Positions 1 through 7,944 of a DNA stretch of 64,000 bases are shown piece after piece. Position numbers and translations under genes: made by a program. The notes below the pieces were generated by a model, which saw nothing but the letters and a program-made list of their open reading frames with translations, did not search any database and was not told the origin of the DNA. The DNA is from CBDAKK01 sp965196605 (lineage in GTDB: Bacteria; Spirochaetota; Spirochaetia; WTKD01; G963693115): positions 1 to 64,000 of the forward strand of contig CBDAKK010000004.1 of assembly GCA_965196605.1 (NCBI GenBank). The letters are read 5' to 3'. The number at the start of each line of letters is the position of its first letter. Within the stretch, counting starts at the first letter, position 1.

Positions 1-1957
1 TGAAGAATTCTCGTCCATTCTCACCAACTTCATATATAAGCCCCGCCTTTACAGGTCCACCCATCGCCCGCGCTCCTGCGATTGGTATGTGCGTCCCTGC
101 TCCACTTTGTATCCCCGCTATGTTCGTATTCCCAGTAATGCTTTCACCTTTGGTGGCTCCAAAAAATTTCCCGACTGCTGAAAATACTTTGCCTACTCCT
201 CCAAGCAACTTTGCAAAAAATGCTTTTATCGGCTCCCAGTGTTTTATTATCAATGCAGGTATCGTAATAAACGGAGCAAACAACATGCTCGCCCCTACTA
301 TAAACGGATTATCAAGCAATTTCATGAACGTGGTATATACCCAGTTCACTGCACTCTTCACGCCCTCAAATGCACCGACTACCACTTTTTTCATGAATGA
401 ACTAACAACGTCCCAGTGTTTTGCCAATAATGCGAGACCAGCACCAACTAACGCAACCACAGCAATTATTTTGTATATAGGAGCAAGGGCTATAATATGT
501 GCCACCGCCGCCGACCACACACCTGCTATCCATGTGCCAAGTGTCGGAAGTAATCCTATGATGCTTTTCCCAAGTCCCAATACACCCTTGGCAAGCCCAC
601 CTATCTTAGAACCCAACATACCCACAATCGGAAACTTATCGGCTATCATCATAAAACTCGCTAAGCCCGTAAGAGACGACAATGCACTACTGCCCACAGA
701 AAACAAACTACCCGTAACCTGCATCGCACCACCCGCAATGTTCATAAGTACGTTCCCCGCTTCGCTTCCCTGTGCTACCCAGCCTGCAAACCCGGCTACG
801 CCACCAAGCATTTCCATACCAAATAGCCGAACCGCATTTGCTCCCACTCCCAAACTTGCTTGGAAATTTTTTACTCTGTTTGTTGCAACTTGCATCTTCT
901 GGGCGTAGGTATCTGCCATTTCGCCTGCCATAATGCCCGTGGTGCCACTGGCATTCTGTATCTCTTTATAACTGTTTTTAAGAGTATCTAACGACCCGCC
1001 GAGTAAGTTTATAGCCCTCACCCCTTCGTCTCCGAATGTTCTCTGCAACGCTTGGCGTTGTTCTACGGTGCGTGTTTCCACATCCCCAAATTTTCTGTTT
1101 ATATTTTCTAGTGTCGCAATAAGATTAAGTCCGCCTGACTTGTCATACGCAACCTCAAAACCCAGTTGTTTGCCCGCCTTGTCTATGTTCCGTAACGTTG
1201 CAGCAAACGCTGTGCCTGCCTGGCTGCCTTGCAAGCCCGCGCTATTCAAAGCTCCTACAATCGTAGCAACCTGCTCCATTTGCATGCCCGCTGGTTTCGC
1301 TGCAGCCACCGCATACTTAAGCCCTTCGCCTAACTGGTTTAAATTTGCTATTTGAAACATTCCTTGCGTCTTGGCTATAACATCAGAAAGTCGGCTCATA
1401 GCACCTTGCGCACTCTCGCCATCTCGGCTCATGTTGTTGTACGCTGTTGCAAGCAGGTTTCCCGCCTCCGCACTACTGCCCATTGTTGCTTTTGCTAATA
1501 ACAACGATGCGTTCGTCCCTTCTATCGCGCTCTTGGTATCAAGCCCAGCGGATAACATCAAATAACTTGTTTGCGCGTATTCGCTTGCACTCTCTGCGTG
1601 TCCGCTGCTCCACGCCTTTGCTGATTTTGCAAGCTCGTTGTACGCTCTGTCCATCTCCTTGCCTGCGCCAACACTCATCGCAAGAGACGAGCGTACCGCA
1701 GCGAGCGAGCTTTCGAACTCGCTCGCTTCCCCGCTCATCGCATTTGTCGCAGCACCCACACTGCGTGCCATGCCCGCTACGTGTCCCGAGACCAACGATA
1801 AGTTCGCCGATGTTTGCAACAAGTTCTCGCTCTTAAATGCGTTTACCGAACGCTTCACGCTCCCAAGTGCCGCCCTCGCTTTGCCCGCAGCTCTCGCCAT
1901 TGAGGAAGAAAACGAGTCGATAAACTTAAGCGTTACACTTGCCGTAAAATTACTCAT
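1..1957 (-). CDS. Phage tail tape measure protein (C-terminal part beyond window)
   Basis: Translating the minus strand from the ATG at 1957 gives about 652 codons without a stop to the window edge, so the gene is partial. The first ~350 residues are alanine-, serine- and glycine-rich and helical, with motifs of the TP901-type tape measure core (for example LNSAGLQGSQAGTAF and QRTFGDEGVRAINLL). Hydrophobic segments follow around residues 370-560, as usual for proteins that fix tail length and line the tail lumen. It follows the tail assembly chaperone by a few bases, the standard order in Mu-like and other contractile or long-tailed phages. The family call is firm from order, size and motifs. 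Confidence 0.9.
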   Translation of the reverse strand, partial: MSNFTASVTLKFIDSFSSSMARAAGKARAALGSVKRSVNAFKSENLLQTSANLSLVSGHVAGMARSVGAATNAMSGEASEFESSLAAVRSSLAMSVGAGKEMDRAYNELAKSAKAWSSGHAESASEYAQTSYLMLSAGLDTKSAIEGTNASLLLAKATMGSSAEAGNLLATAYNNMSRDGESAQGAMSRLSDVIAKTQGMFQIANLNQLGEGLKYAVAAAKPAGMQMEQVATIVGALNSAGLQGSQAGTAFAATLRNIDKAGKQLGFEVAYDKSGGLNLIATLENINRKFGDVETRTVEQRQALQRTFGDEGVRAINLLGGSLDTLKNSYKEIQNASGTTGIMAGEMADTYAQKMQVATNRVKNFQASLGVGANAVRLFGMEMLGGVAGFAGWVAQGSEAGNVLMNIAGGAMQVTGSLFSVGSSALSSLTGLASFMMIADKFPIVGMLGSKIGGLAKGVLGLGKSIIGLLPTLGTWIAGVWSAAVAHIIALAPIYKIIAVVALVGAGLALLAKHWDVVSSFMKKVVVGAFEGVKSAVNWVYTTFMKLLDNPFIVGASMLFAPFITIPALIIKHWEPIKAFFAKLLGGVGKVFSAVGKFFGATKGESITGNTNIAGIQSGAGTHIPIAGARAMGGPVKAGLIYEVGENGREFF

Positions 1958-1963
1958 GTTTTT

Positions 1964-2167
1964 TCACCGACTTGAAAAAAACGGAGACAACGCCTCTTGT
2001 ATCTCCGTTACCTTAAGCTTCCGTATATACCTCGCTCGACTGTACAGCTTCCACGCCGCATCCATTTCCATACCAGAAATATCAATGCCTGTGTAATGGT
2101 GTATATACGCTACAAGCTCGCCTACACTACTCGGCTTGTTGTCTTCACGTTTTTCCCGAAAAAAGGG
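1964..2167 (-). other. -1 programmed frameshift site and chaperone extension
   Basis: On the minus strand at 2167-2161 the bases read C CCT TTT in the zero frame, a good X-XXY-YYZ slippery heptamer: after slipping back one base both tRNAs still pair well. The -1 frame then stays open for about 65 codons, reading VGELVAYIHHYTGIDISGM and on to a TGA at 1966-1964, seven bases before the tape measure ATG. The extension has no convincing start of its own. The fused product would have about 168 residues. This matches lambda G-GT and Mu gp41 organisation, where a minority frameshift product binds the tape measure. The site is seen directly; that it works is inference. Confidence 0.8.
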
Positions 2168-2469
2168 GCTACCTCGTTTTCGACAAACGCACCCAACACC
2201 GCACTCTTGTCTCCCACGATTTCCAGTATTTCTTCGCTCTTCGGAGACACCACCAAAGACGCAAACAAGTTGCGACTTGCTACCACTGGCTCTAAACTCG
2301 CAGTCTTGCCGTATACTTCTGCATCTGCAACGGTCGGCACGCGAAACAACACTTCTACGCTGTGAGACACACGCTCTTCGTCATCCCACTGAAGTGTCGC
2401 AAGACGTAACTTCTTATGCACCTTCTTCGCTTCCTCAATTTGTTCTTGCGTAATTTGTAACCCTTTCAT
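2122..2469 (-). CDS. Tail assembly chaperone, short form (Mu gp41-like)
   Basis: This 115-residue protein lies between the tail tube and the tape measure, where tailed phages encode the chaperone that coats the tape measure during tail assembly. The start ATG at 2469 follows AAAGGAGAGAACT, a good ribosome-binding site. The middle is mixed helix and sheet, with PVVASRNLFASLVVSPKSEE typical of substitution-tolerant phage tail chaperones. The frame ends at a TAG at 2124-2122. A -1 slippery heptamer lies 13 codons before it and opens a second frame down to the tape measure start, so a longer fusion is expected (see 1964-2167). I assign the function mainly from position and the frameshift arrangement. 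Confidence 0.75.
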   Translation of the reverse strand: MKGLQITQEQIEEAKKVHKKLRLATLQWDDEERVSHSVEVLFRVPTVADAEVYGKTASLEPVVASRNLFASLVVSPKSEEILEIVGDKSAVLGAFVENEVAPFFGKNVKTTSRVV

Positions 2470-2529
2470 AGTTCTCTCCTTTTATGAAAATATTTTTTAT
2501 TGCATTATTTTTCTTTCTACTAAAAAACT

Positions 2530-2973
2530 CTATAAAGGACCTACATACGCCGGTATCCCATTGCTCACAATAGGACTTATGATAATCCCTTTAAGCGGCA
2601 CGTTAAGTTCGTTATCGCCCTTCTTCCCACCAAGCTCACGTTCCGTCCATTTCACCGTAAACACATCCACCTGCGGCACCTTCTCAAGTCCCGCCATTGT
2701 TACCGTGATGCTCATCGGCTTCATGTTATAAAACCCGCCACCACTTGCTGAATACATGCTTATTTTTGCGTACTCAACCCTAGAGACTTCCAAGTCGCAG
2801 TCCCCGCTCTACTCTCCATGCGAATGCCCTACCGGTAACCCTCGCATGTCCGTAACAGCCTCTCCACTTATCTTGTCCTTGTACGTGATGCCCTGACACA
2901 ACATCACGATGCCTGTCGGCAACAATACCTGTATGCTCCCAAACTCATACACCCTGCTATTAATGCTTACCAT
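2530..2973 (-). pseudogene. Tail tube protein (Mu gpM-like) with in-frame TAG
   Basis: The frame starts at the ATG at 2973, two bases after the sheath stop, and encodes 147 residues if the TAG at 2811-2809 is ignored. Before the stop it reads MVSINSRVYEFGSIQVLLP and later GLPVGHSHGE; after it SGDCDLEVSRVEYAKISM. Both halves match the FluMu/Mu gpM tail tube pattern, where an aromatic residue is usual at the stop position (R-G-E/Q-Y). A single change of TAT or TAC to TAG explains it. The downstream part could only restart poorly, at TTG 2793. Tube protein is essential for a contractile tail, so the prophage would be defective without suppression. A sequencing error is possible. Confidence 0.8.
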
Positions 2974-2975
2974 GA

Positions 2976-4076
2976 CTACACTCCCGCTTTATATGTAATT
3001 TCTGTTTCAATCCGACTCGTCTTGCCCAGCGGTACTATTGCAACCGCAGTCTTAACCAGTCGCTCGCTTATCAGTTTGCTCGTGTCTACCGACACGCTAA
3101 AGTCTGTAATCTCACCGTTGGACTTCATCACCTCTAATGGCACTTCGCTCTCCTTCTTGATAAACGCAACGCCCCCAGCATTCGCAGGGATGTTCCCGTT
3201 CACAAACTCTATCTGTACCCCACGCACCGCGTTACTCGCTCTATTCATTACTCGTATTTTTTCAAGCGTGTCGTAATCGCTTGTATCGTCCGTAGCTAAC
3301 CGCGCAAGCGTAATGTACACCCCCGCTCGTCCGTAAAACCTCCGCACTGTCGTGTACCCTGCATTAAGCAAATTCTCAAGCGTGGTCTCATCCCACGCTT
3401 CGCCTACATCAGTCGCACCAGCAAGAGAACCCCATTTCACTGCGTCTATCCCTTCATGTGCATCTCGTCTCGCAATAGATCCTAAGACCGTATCGATAAT
3501 CGGGTGCCCCGAAGGAACCCCATCCGAACCACGCACCATAATCGTGCCCGCACATATCACTAATCGATTGCTCTTCTTCTGCCCTCGCTCCGCAGGCTCT
3601 ACAAGCTTACTTGCAAACTGTACATCTTTCTCGTTCTTGCTCGCATCACTATTGCCTGTAACCTTCCCTCGCGTCTGCGCTACTCCATACACATACCTAT
3701 GGCTCTTTGTCGCATTTTGGGCTTTATCAGCAAGCACTTCCCACACATCTTTCGCCGTGCTATCTACTATCGCAATACACTCCAACACCGTGTTCCACGC
3801 TAAGACCGCATCGATGCCCGCACTATAGGTAGCTACACTCCCCGCGCTCGGAAGTACATACGCTATCACGCTCGCACCACTCATCTCAAAAATACGCTTA
3901 CACGCTCGCTGTACGCTCCCGTCTCCAAACTTCTCGGCGTCCTTCACGCTCACAACTGAATTCACTTGTCCTTTCAGTTTTGTCCCCGTTCCTATCACCG
4001 CGATAGTCCCAACGCTCCCACCTACCCTCGCAAGTCCGCCTTCCCCTGCTACTATTGCTACTCCTGGTAATTTCAT
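2976..4076 (-). CDS. Contractile tail sheath protein (Mu gpL-like)
   Basis: This 366-residue protein sits just before the tail tube gene, the conserved sheath-tube order. It starts MKLPGVAIVAGEGGLARVGG and contains long beta-rich stretches with repeated small residues. Near the C-terminus it has VRGVQIEFVNGNIPANAGGV and ISERLVKTAVAIVPLGKTSR, resembling the FluMu sheath and DUF2586-type proteins. The sheath polymer contracts to drive the tube through the cell envelope. The ATG at 4076 is preceded by AGGAGGCTATAAAA. It is shorter than the 495-residue Mu gpL. The call is strong from order and fair from sequence. Confidence 0.85.
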   Translation of the reverse strand: MKLPGVAIVAGEGGLARVGGSVGTIAVIGTGTKLKGQVNSVVSVKDAEKFGDGSVQRACKRIFEMSGASVIAYVLPSAGSVATYSAGIDAVLAWNTVLECIAIVDSTAKDVWEVLADKAQNATKSHRYVYGVAQTRGKVTGNSDASKNEKDVQFASKLVEPAERGQKKSNRLVICAGTIMVRGSDGVPSGHPIIDTVLGSIARRDAHEGIDAVKWGSLAGATDVGEAWDETTLENLLNAGYTTVRRFYGRAGVYITLARLATDDTSDYDTLEKIRVMNRASNAVRGVQIEFVNGNIPANAGGVAFIKKESEVPLEVMKSNGEITDFSVSVDTSKLISERLVKTAVAIVPLGKTSRIETEITYKAGV

Positions 4077-4105
4077 TTTTATAGCCTCCTACATTTTCTT
4101 TACAA

Positions 4106-4588
4106 CTATGTTGTAGTTTGTATATCTCCAATCGTCGGGATTGTGTTCACGTGCAAATACGCTCTCTGCGTTATCTTCACTCCCCACAACGCGAGGTCTA
4201 TCTCTCGCATGCTTCCACTAAACAAATTACTCCCATCGTCCCAGCGTGGTCTATTCACAAAATCTTGATGTGATACCCCGCGATACACTGTTGCTATCGC
4301 ATGCACCAAAGACAATGCCACGTTCTCCGCGCTATCTCCCTCACTTGCTCGAGCTAGTATGTAAAGTCCTAACTTCACATCCCCATGCAATGACCCATTA
4401 TCTTCCCTAACACCTTCCACGCCAAGCGTAGCTACGTACAACGCAGGAATACTTCCATGTGCATACTTCTCTACATCAGCCGATGTCCACACGCCACGAC
4501 TTGCCCCTATCACCGCAAACCTTTTACTCACACCTTCATGCTCAATAAAATATCGCACGCACTCATTGCGTACTCCCTCTATCGTCAT
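4106..4588 (-). CDS. Mu gp37-like tail protein (DUF1834 type)
   Basis: About 160 residues. I chose the ATG at 4588, which overlaps the previous gene's stop as ATGA and follows GAGCGGTT, over an upstream in-frame start. The protein carries GDVKLGLYILARASEGDSA and WDDGSNLFSGSMREIDLALW, a mixed alpha/beta pattern seen in DUF1834/gp37-type proteins between the G-like morphogenesis protein and the sheath. In Mu this gene (K) is needed for tail formation, probably at the head-proximal end. It is translationally coupled with its neighbours. Confidence 0.7.
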   Translation of the reverse strand: MTIEGVRNECVRYFIEHEGVSKRFAVIGASRGVWTSADVEKYAHGSIPALYVATLGVEGVREDNGSLHGDVKLGLYILARASEGDSAENVALSLVHAIATVYRGVSHQDFVNRPRWDDGSNLFSGSMREIDLALWGVKITQRAYLHVNTIPTIGDIQTTT

Positions 4589-5049
4589 AACCGCTCCTGA
4601 ACCCACTCTCGTATCAAGCTCTGTATCTCTTGCTCGTTTTCTTTTGATGTCCCTAAATACGGGCGAGCGGGTATTCTTACTCTTAGTCCTCGCCCTGCAT
4701 TCCCACCTTCTTGGTGTATCTCGCCATACGGTACATCGACCCCTACAATCACAGCATCCCCACCACGCACCGTGCTTGCAATTCGCTCATATAACCGTCC
4801 GCCCCCGCTTCCACTTCGCCGAAGCATTCTAGACCCTCGTGCGTATCGCCTCACATATTTCTCCGTAGCTTCTGCCCATGGCGTCCACGCACTCCCATCA
4901 GGAGCTTTGCTTTCATCAATACGCTCCCGCGTTTGTGCTTCCATTTCTACACCAATGTCTTTTAATAACGACACTCGCTCATGCTGCGCAAATTGCGTAA
5001 GTCGCTGGTCTATCTCTTGCCATCCCGCAATAGATATACTCGCACTCAT
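4585..5049 (-). CDS. Phage virion morphogenesis protein (Mu gpG / P2 gpS-like)
   Basis: 154 residues beginning MSASISIAGWQEIDQRLTQF. The central segment, ERIDESKAPDGSAWTPW followed by a basic region and LYERIASTVRGGDAVIVGVD, is characteristic of the tail-completion or virion morphogenesis family, as is the C-terminal IPARPYLGTSKENEQEI. These proteins act at the head-tail connector. It overlaps the gene before it (ATGA at 5049) and the one after it, so it is part of a tightly coupled run. In Mu the homologue (G) comes before I and T; here it follows gp36, a modest rearrangement. Confidence 0.85.
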   Translation of the reverse strand: MSASISIAGWQEIDQRLTQFAQHERVSLLKDIGVEMEAQTRERIDESKAPDGSAWTPWAEATEKYVRRYARGSRMLRRSGSGGGRLYERIASTVRGGDAVIVGVDVPYGEIHQEGGNAGRGLRVRIPARPYLGTSKENEQEIQSLIREWVQERL

Positions 5050-5471
5050 AACAATCTCCCTTTCTTAAAGCGAACATTTTTCTCTGCAGCGCTCACATCG
5101 ATTCTCTCACACCACTGCATACTCATACCACCGAGCCCTTTTTGATTGCGCTTCCCTATCTCCTCTAACCGCGTTATTGCACTCTGATACCGCTTCTCCG
5201 CTCCCTTGCTCCCTTGCACATCATCAACCATCCTATACATCGCTATGTCGATACTTATCACTTTCAATACTGCAAGCTCTTCTTTGCTTGCGCTGTATCC
5301 ATCCTTCCCCAAAAAGGGAAGTATCTGGTGTATGATGTCCTTTGCATCAGCTATTGCGGTTTCTATGCGAGTACTCTGAACTTGCGTTTTGTCATACGCG
5401 TCTTTCGTTTTGGGAAGTACGCCTTCCCCTGCTCGTTTGAGAATGTCATCTACACTGCAATAGCCAGCCAT
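5046..5471 (-). CDS. Mu gp36-like protein (DUF1320)
   Basis: 141 residues starting MAGYCSVDDILKRAGEG, the usual N-terminus of DUF1320/gp36 head-tail connector proteins. It is helical in the middle (TRIETAIADAKDIIHQIL, VISIDIAMYRMVDDVQG). It follows gp35 by five bases and overlaps the G-like gene, matching the capsid-to-tail transition order of Mu-like phages. It probably forms part of the connector under the portal. No catalytic motifs are visible. Confidence 0.8.
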   Translation of the reverse strand: MAGYCSVDDILKRAGEGVLPKTKDAYDKTQVQSTRIETAIADAKDIIHQILPFLGKDGYSASKEELAVLKVISIDIAMYRMVDDVQGSKGAEKRYQSAITRLEEIGKRNQKGLGGMSMQWCERIDVSAAEKNVRFKKGRLL

Positions 5472-5475
5472 CGCC

Positions 5476-5895
5476 TTATGCCTTCACTTCAAGGTGTGCA
5501 TCTAAACGAAGTCGGGAAGCAACATGTGCCCCCACTTCGTATTTCGTAAACTGCGTGCCAAATACTATCCCACACCGCCGATACTCGCCTCCCGTCTTGC
5601 TCTTACACTGCACCACAACTTTTTCTCCCTCATCTTTTACAGGTGGAGTGGCGTTGTTTGCTTTCAATGCCGATAGCTCCCTTGCCACTATCTCCAGTTT
5701 TTTAGCTAGTTCATCGCGCTCTTGTTGCGCTGCTTTAAGTTCAGTTTCCAATAACTCCACCGCGTGTTGTTTCGCTGCTTCAGATTTCCTCACCTCCTCC
5801 AAAGCTTGCAATGCTTCTTCGGTAGTAAGTACATCCGGTGCAGATGGCACTCCTGCACCACCACACTGTCCTTTCTTGTTATTTTTTTCACTCAT
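5476..5895 (-). CDS. Mu gp35-like protein
   Basis: 139 residues: a low-complexity N-terminus with glycine and cysteine, a coiled coil (about residues 25-80, TTEEALQALEEVRKSEAAKQ and on), and a compact C-terminal domain with VQCKSKTGGEYRRCGIVFG. That C-terminal pattern is the one found in FluMu gp35-like proteins immediately after the major capsid gene. The role in Mu-like phages is not well defined; a head accessory function is likely from position. RBS GGAGTGTTGC precedes the ATG at 5895. Confidence 0.7.
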   Translation of the reverse strand: MSEKNNKKGQCGGAGVPSAPDVLTTEEALQALEEVRKSEAAKQHAVELLETELKAAQQERDELAKKLEIVARELSALKANNATPPVKDEGEKVVVQCKSKTGGEYRRCGIVFGTQFTKYEVGAHVASRLRLDAHLEVKA

Positions 5896-5904
5896 GCAAC
5901 ACTC

Positions 5905-6816
5905 CTACAGATACGGACTTACAATCACTTCTACCGCTTTATAGTTCGTGTTACTCTCACCATTTGCAAGGTACTGTGCATTGATGACTTTTAAGGCATC
6001 TGCTCGCAAACTCGGTGGCACCACCAACACAGTCGGTGTTATGCCAAGTGGTCGCCCGCCATGCGCCGTGAATTCGCTCATCGTTTTAAACGCCTTATTA
6101 AACCCATCCGCATCGAGCTTCTCATGGCTCTTCACCGATAACTGCCAGAACCCCGCGGTAAACGCCACTCGATATCGTATCCCCACCAAGTATTCATCCT
6201 TCATAAACACATGCGACTGCTCTGTATCCGTGATGTTCTCAAACTCAGCTCGCGTTCGCTCTTGGATGATAAGCGGTCTTATTACCTTGCTTGTATCGAG
6301 CAAATACCACGGCGTTTTACCCGCTCCTGCAGTACCCAACACATTGGAGGTACTCACTGCTGTGCCTGTTCCATCCGTCTTCGGGTACACCGGGTGGTCG
6401 GTGTCAAACAAATTCTGCCCATCGTATATAATCGTGCTCTCACCATTCTTCAAAACATCAAACACACCCACGTTTTGAAACCGCACTACTTCGCTTCCCA
6501 AATTCGCAGCCAACGTCCCATACATCCCCAAGTTGTCATCCTCAAGGTCTGTACGCTTAATACCCAGTGTCGATTCATACTTCTTATTCGGCACCGTGAA
6601 CCCATACTCCTTCATGTTTCGTATCACGCGGTCGCTTGTCCATTCTCGTAACTGCGGAAAATCACTTAACCACCCATACGCATTCGCCCCCGTCGTACTC
6701 GGTATTACCCGCGCCAACTCGCCCCACTCTTTTTCTGCACTCTCAAGTGCTTTCAAAAACTCTCCGCGCATCCCTACGCGCAATGCTTCCAATTTCGCCT
6801 CTTTTGTTAACGCCAT
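5905..6816 (-). CDS. Major capsid protein (Mu gpT-like)
   Basis: I start the protein at the ATG at 6816 (MALTKEAKLEALRVGMRGEF), preceded by AAAGGAGCG, giving 303 residues, about the length of Mu gpT (305). A longer in-frame start at 6876 would overlap gene I. Conserved Mu-head features include GWLSDFPQLREWTSDRVIRN, YGFTVPNKKYESTLGIKR, DNLGMYGTLAANLG and the C-terminal LVVPPSLRADALKVINAQYL. It forms the icosahedral shell on the scaffold produced from the end of gene I, which lies directly upstream. Confidence 0.93.
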   Translation of the reverse strand: MALTKEAKLEALRVGMRGEFLKALESAEKEWGELARVIPSTTGANAYGWLSDFPQLREWTSDRVIRNMKEYGFTVPNKKYESTLGIKRTDLEDDNLGMYGTLAANLGSEVVRFQNVGVFDVLKNGESTIIYDGQNLFDTDHPVYPKTDGTGTAVSTSNVLGTAGAGKTPWYLLDTSKVIRPLIIQERTRAEFENITDTEQSHVFMKDEYLVGIRYRVAFTAGFWQLSVKSHEKLDADGFNKAFKTMSEFTAHGGRPLGITPTVLVVPPSLRADALKVINAQYLANGESNTNYKAVEVIVSPYL

Positions 6817-6821
6817 TCTAT

Positions 6822-7337
6822 TTACGCTCCTTTCCCTTTCAAATATGTCTCTTCGCTCACGCCAATTTGACGGCATAACGCTATCTCATCTGCACTAAGC
6901 ACTGTTCTATTTGTTTCAACGTTACCTTCCGTGCCAGTAGTATCCACTACCACTTTCGGCGCCACTTTCACAAACTCCTTGAACTTCTCAAGTCCTTCTT
7001 GTGTTCTGCACAGCTCCACGTAGTACCCCTTGCTTGCAGGCGCTATCTTGCCCGCCTCTACCGCTTCGTCTATCGCGCTACTCACCTCTTTTCTCAAAGC
7101 GTCCTCCGCCTGCTCCAAAAGTGCACGCTCCGCAACCTCCGCTCGATTAAGCACCACATCATAGTCCGCCTTCGGCACTACCTCCGTTGCACCGCTTGTT
7201 CCCTTCTGCCTCTTTTGCGAAGTAACTTCTTTTTGTAAATCCGCTACTTTCGCTACAATCTCTGATGCGCTTGAGCCCTCGCTCATCCCAAGCTGTACGC
7301 ACAACTCTTTTGCCACCGCACTATTTTCTTCTGCCAT
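6822..7337 (-). CDS. Internal-start scaffold protein (Mu gpZ-like)
   Basis: Inside gene I, in the same frame, an ATG at 7337 follows GAAGGAGG with a 5-base spacer, one of the best ribosome-binding sites in the prophage. Nothing else would call for such a site there. The product (MAEENSAVAKELCVQLGM..., 171 residues) corresponds to the coiled, acidic C-terminal half of gene I. Mu makes its scaffold Z by the same in-frame internal initiation. The RBS and frame are seen; expression is inference from the Mu parallel. Confidence 0.75.
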   Translation of the reverse strand: MAEENSAVAKELCVQLGMSEGSSASEIVAKVADLQKEVTSQKRQKGTSGATEVVPKADYDVVLNRAEVAERALLEQAEDALRKEVSSAIDEAVEAGKIAPASKGYYVELCRTQEGLEKFKEFVKVAPKVVVDTTGTEGNVETNRTVLSADEIALCRQIGVSEETYLKGKGA

Positions 7338-7841
7338 TGCTGCCTCCTTCGCTCCTTCGCTATTTAATGATTTAATGTATAAATTAGGCTTATTAACTAA
7401 TCCCACACTTTCTATTTTTTTTATTTCTCTGTTTTCCTCTAACAAAAACGCAGGCGATATGTACCGATAGTTCTTACCCTCTATCTCTTCGCGTCCTGCA
7501 CTGTTCCATTCCACGCACCCGTATATCGCTCCGTTCTCTACCTCTAACGCTTTCACCCAGCCGTACGCCTTCCCTCGCCCCTCTAGCTCCATTTGATGAT
7601 CCATGTCTATTGGAATGTCTCGACCATCTCTCTCAAATGCGCTCAATACTTTTTGTGGGTTATTGTTGTAAAACATTCTTTTATCGCGCCCTGCTACCTT
7701 CCCTGCAGGCACCAACAACAATCGCTCCGGTAAACCCTCTATGCTATTACGTTCTATTCGCTCTTTCGGCATACCACCATACTGCGCCACTTTTTCTTCA
7801 CGCTCAAAATAACCCCAGTTATTGTTGCTCTTTTTTTTCAT
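6822..7841 (-). CDS. Mu gene I-like head maturation protease/scaffold
   Basis: Full-length product of up to 340 residues. The N-terminal half contains GLPERLLLVPAGKVAGRDKR, DIPIDMDHQMELEGRGKAYGW and YRYISPAFLLEE, the pattern of Mu-like I proteins that cleave the scaffold during head maturation. The C-terminal half is a charged helical scaffold region. Possible starts are ATG 7841 (used here) or ATG 7772 (MPKERIERN). The second is exactly 36 bp past the conserved dyad, so translation may really begin there. An internal start at 7337 with an excellent RBS probably makes the free scaffold. A terminator lies just upstream, so transcription needs the late promoter. Confidence 0.85.
   Translation of the reverse strand: MKKKSNNNWGYFEREEKVAQYGGMPKERIERNSIEGLPERLLLVPAGKVAGRDKRMFYNNNPQKVLSAFERDGRDIPIDMDHQMELEGRGKAYGWVKALEVENGAIYGCVEWNSAGREEIEGKNYRYISPAFLLEENREIKKIESVGLVNKPNLYIKSLNSEGAKEAAMAEENSAVAKELCVQLGMSEGSSASEIVAKVADLQKEVTSQKRQKGTSGATEVVPKADYDVVLNRAEVAERALLEQAEDALRKEVSSAIDEAVEAGKIAPASKGYYVELCRTQEGLEKFKEFVKVAPKVVVDTTGTEGNVETNRTVLSADEIALCRQIGVSEETYLKGKGA
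7779..7823 (-). promoter_or_regulatory. Candidate activator-dependent late promoter for gene I (P-I-like)
   Basis: On the minus strand a dyad AATAAC-TGGG-GTTATT (7823-7808) is followed directly by TTGAGC, a 17-base spacer and CAGTAT (7784-7779). The same dyad with TTGAG occurs upstream of the lysis module (28558-28573), and in both cases an ATG lies 36 bp downstream. Mu controls P-lys and P-I with the activator C, which binds a dyad near -35; a Mor/C-family gene is present at 8808-9134. The dyad lies inside the longest reading of gene I, so a conserved peptide is the alternative explanation. The predicted start of transcription falls on the ATG, implying leaderless mRNA or a slightly different promoter. 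Confidence 0.5.
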
Positions 7842-7852
7842 TTTCCCAACAA

Positions 7853-7892
7853 ATAAAAAAGCCCGACACGCTTTAAAAAACATGCCGAGCTT
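7853..7892 (-). terminator. Terminator ending the early operon
   Basis: In leftward RNA, a 12-bp stem (AAGCTCGGCATG with CGTGTCGGGCTT, three G-U pairs) with a 10-base loop is followed by a run of six or more U residues. It lies between the repeat-protein gene and gene I, so it would insulate early from late transcription. Confidence 0.75.
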
Positions 7893-7944
7893 CTTTTCAC
7901 ATTTCAGTTGTGTTCCTATCGCTTCTAAATTTTTTACTGTTGTA

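Noticed and set aside
87..908. Long plus-strand open frame opposite the tape measure gene
   Set aside because: The minus-strand frame is continuous over the whole 1-1957 stretch with tape-measure motifs; the plus frame is the complementary shadow with unusual proline/alanine composition.
2809..2811. TAG recoded to an amino acid in this phage
   Set aside because: Other prophage genes end in TAG at positions where read-through would give senseless extensions, and TAA and TGA are used as well; a single nonsense mutation is simpler.
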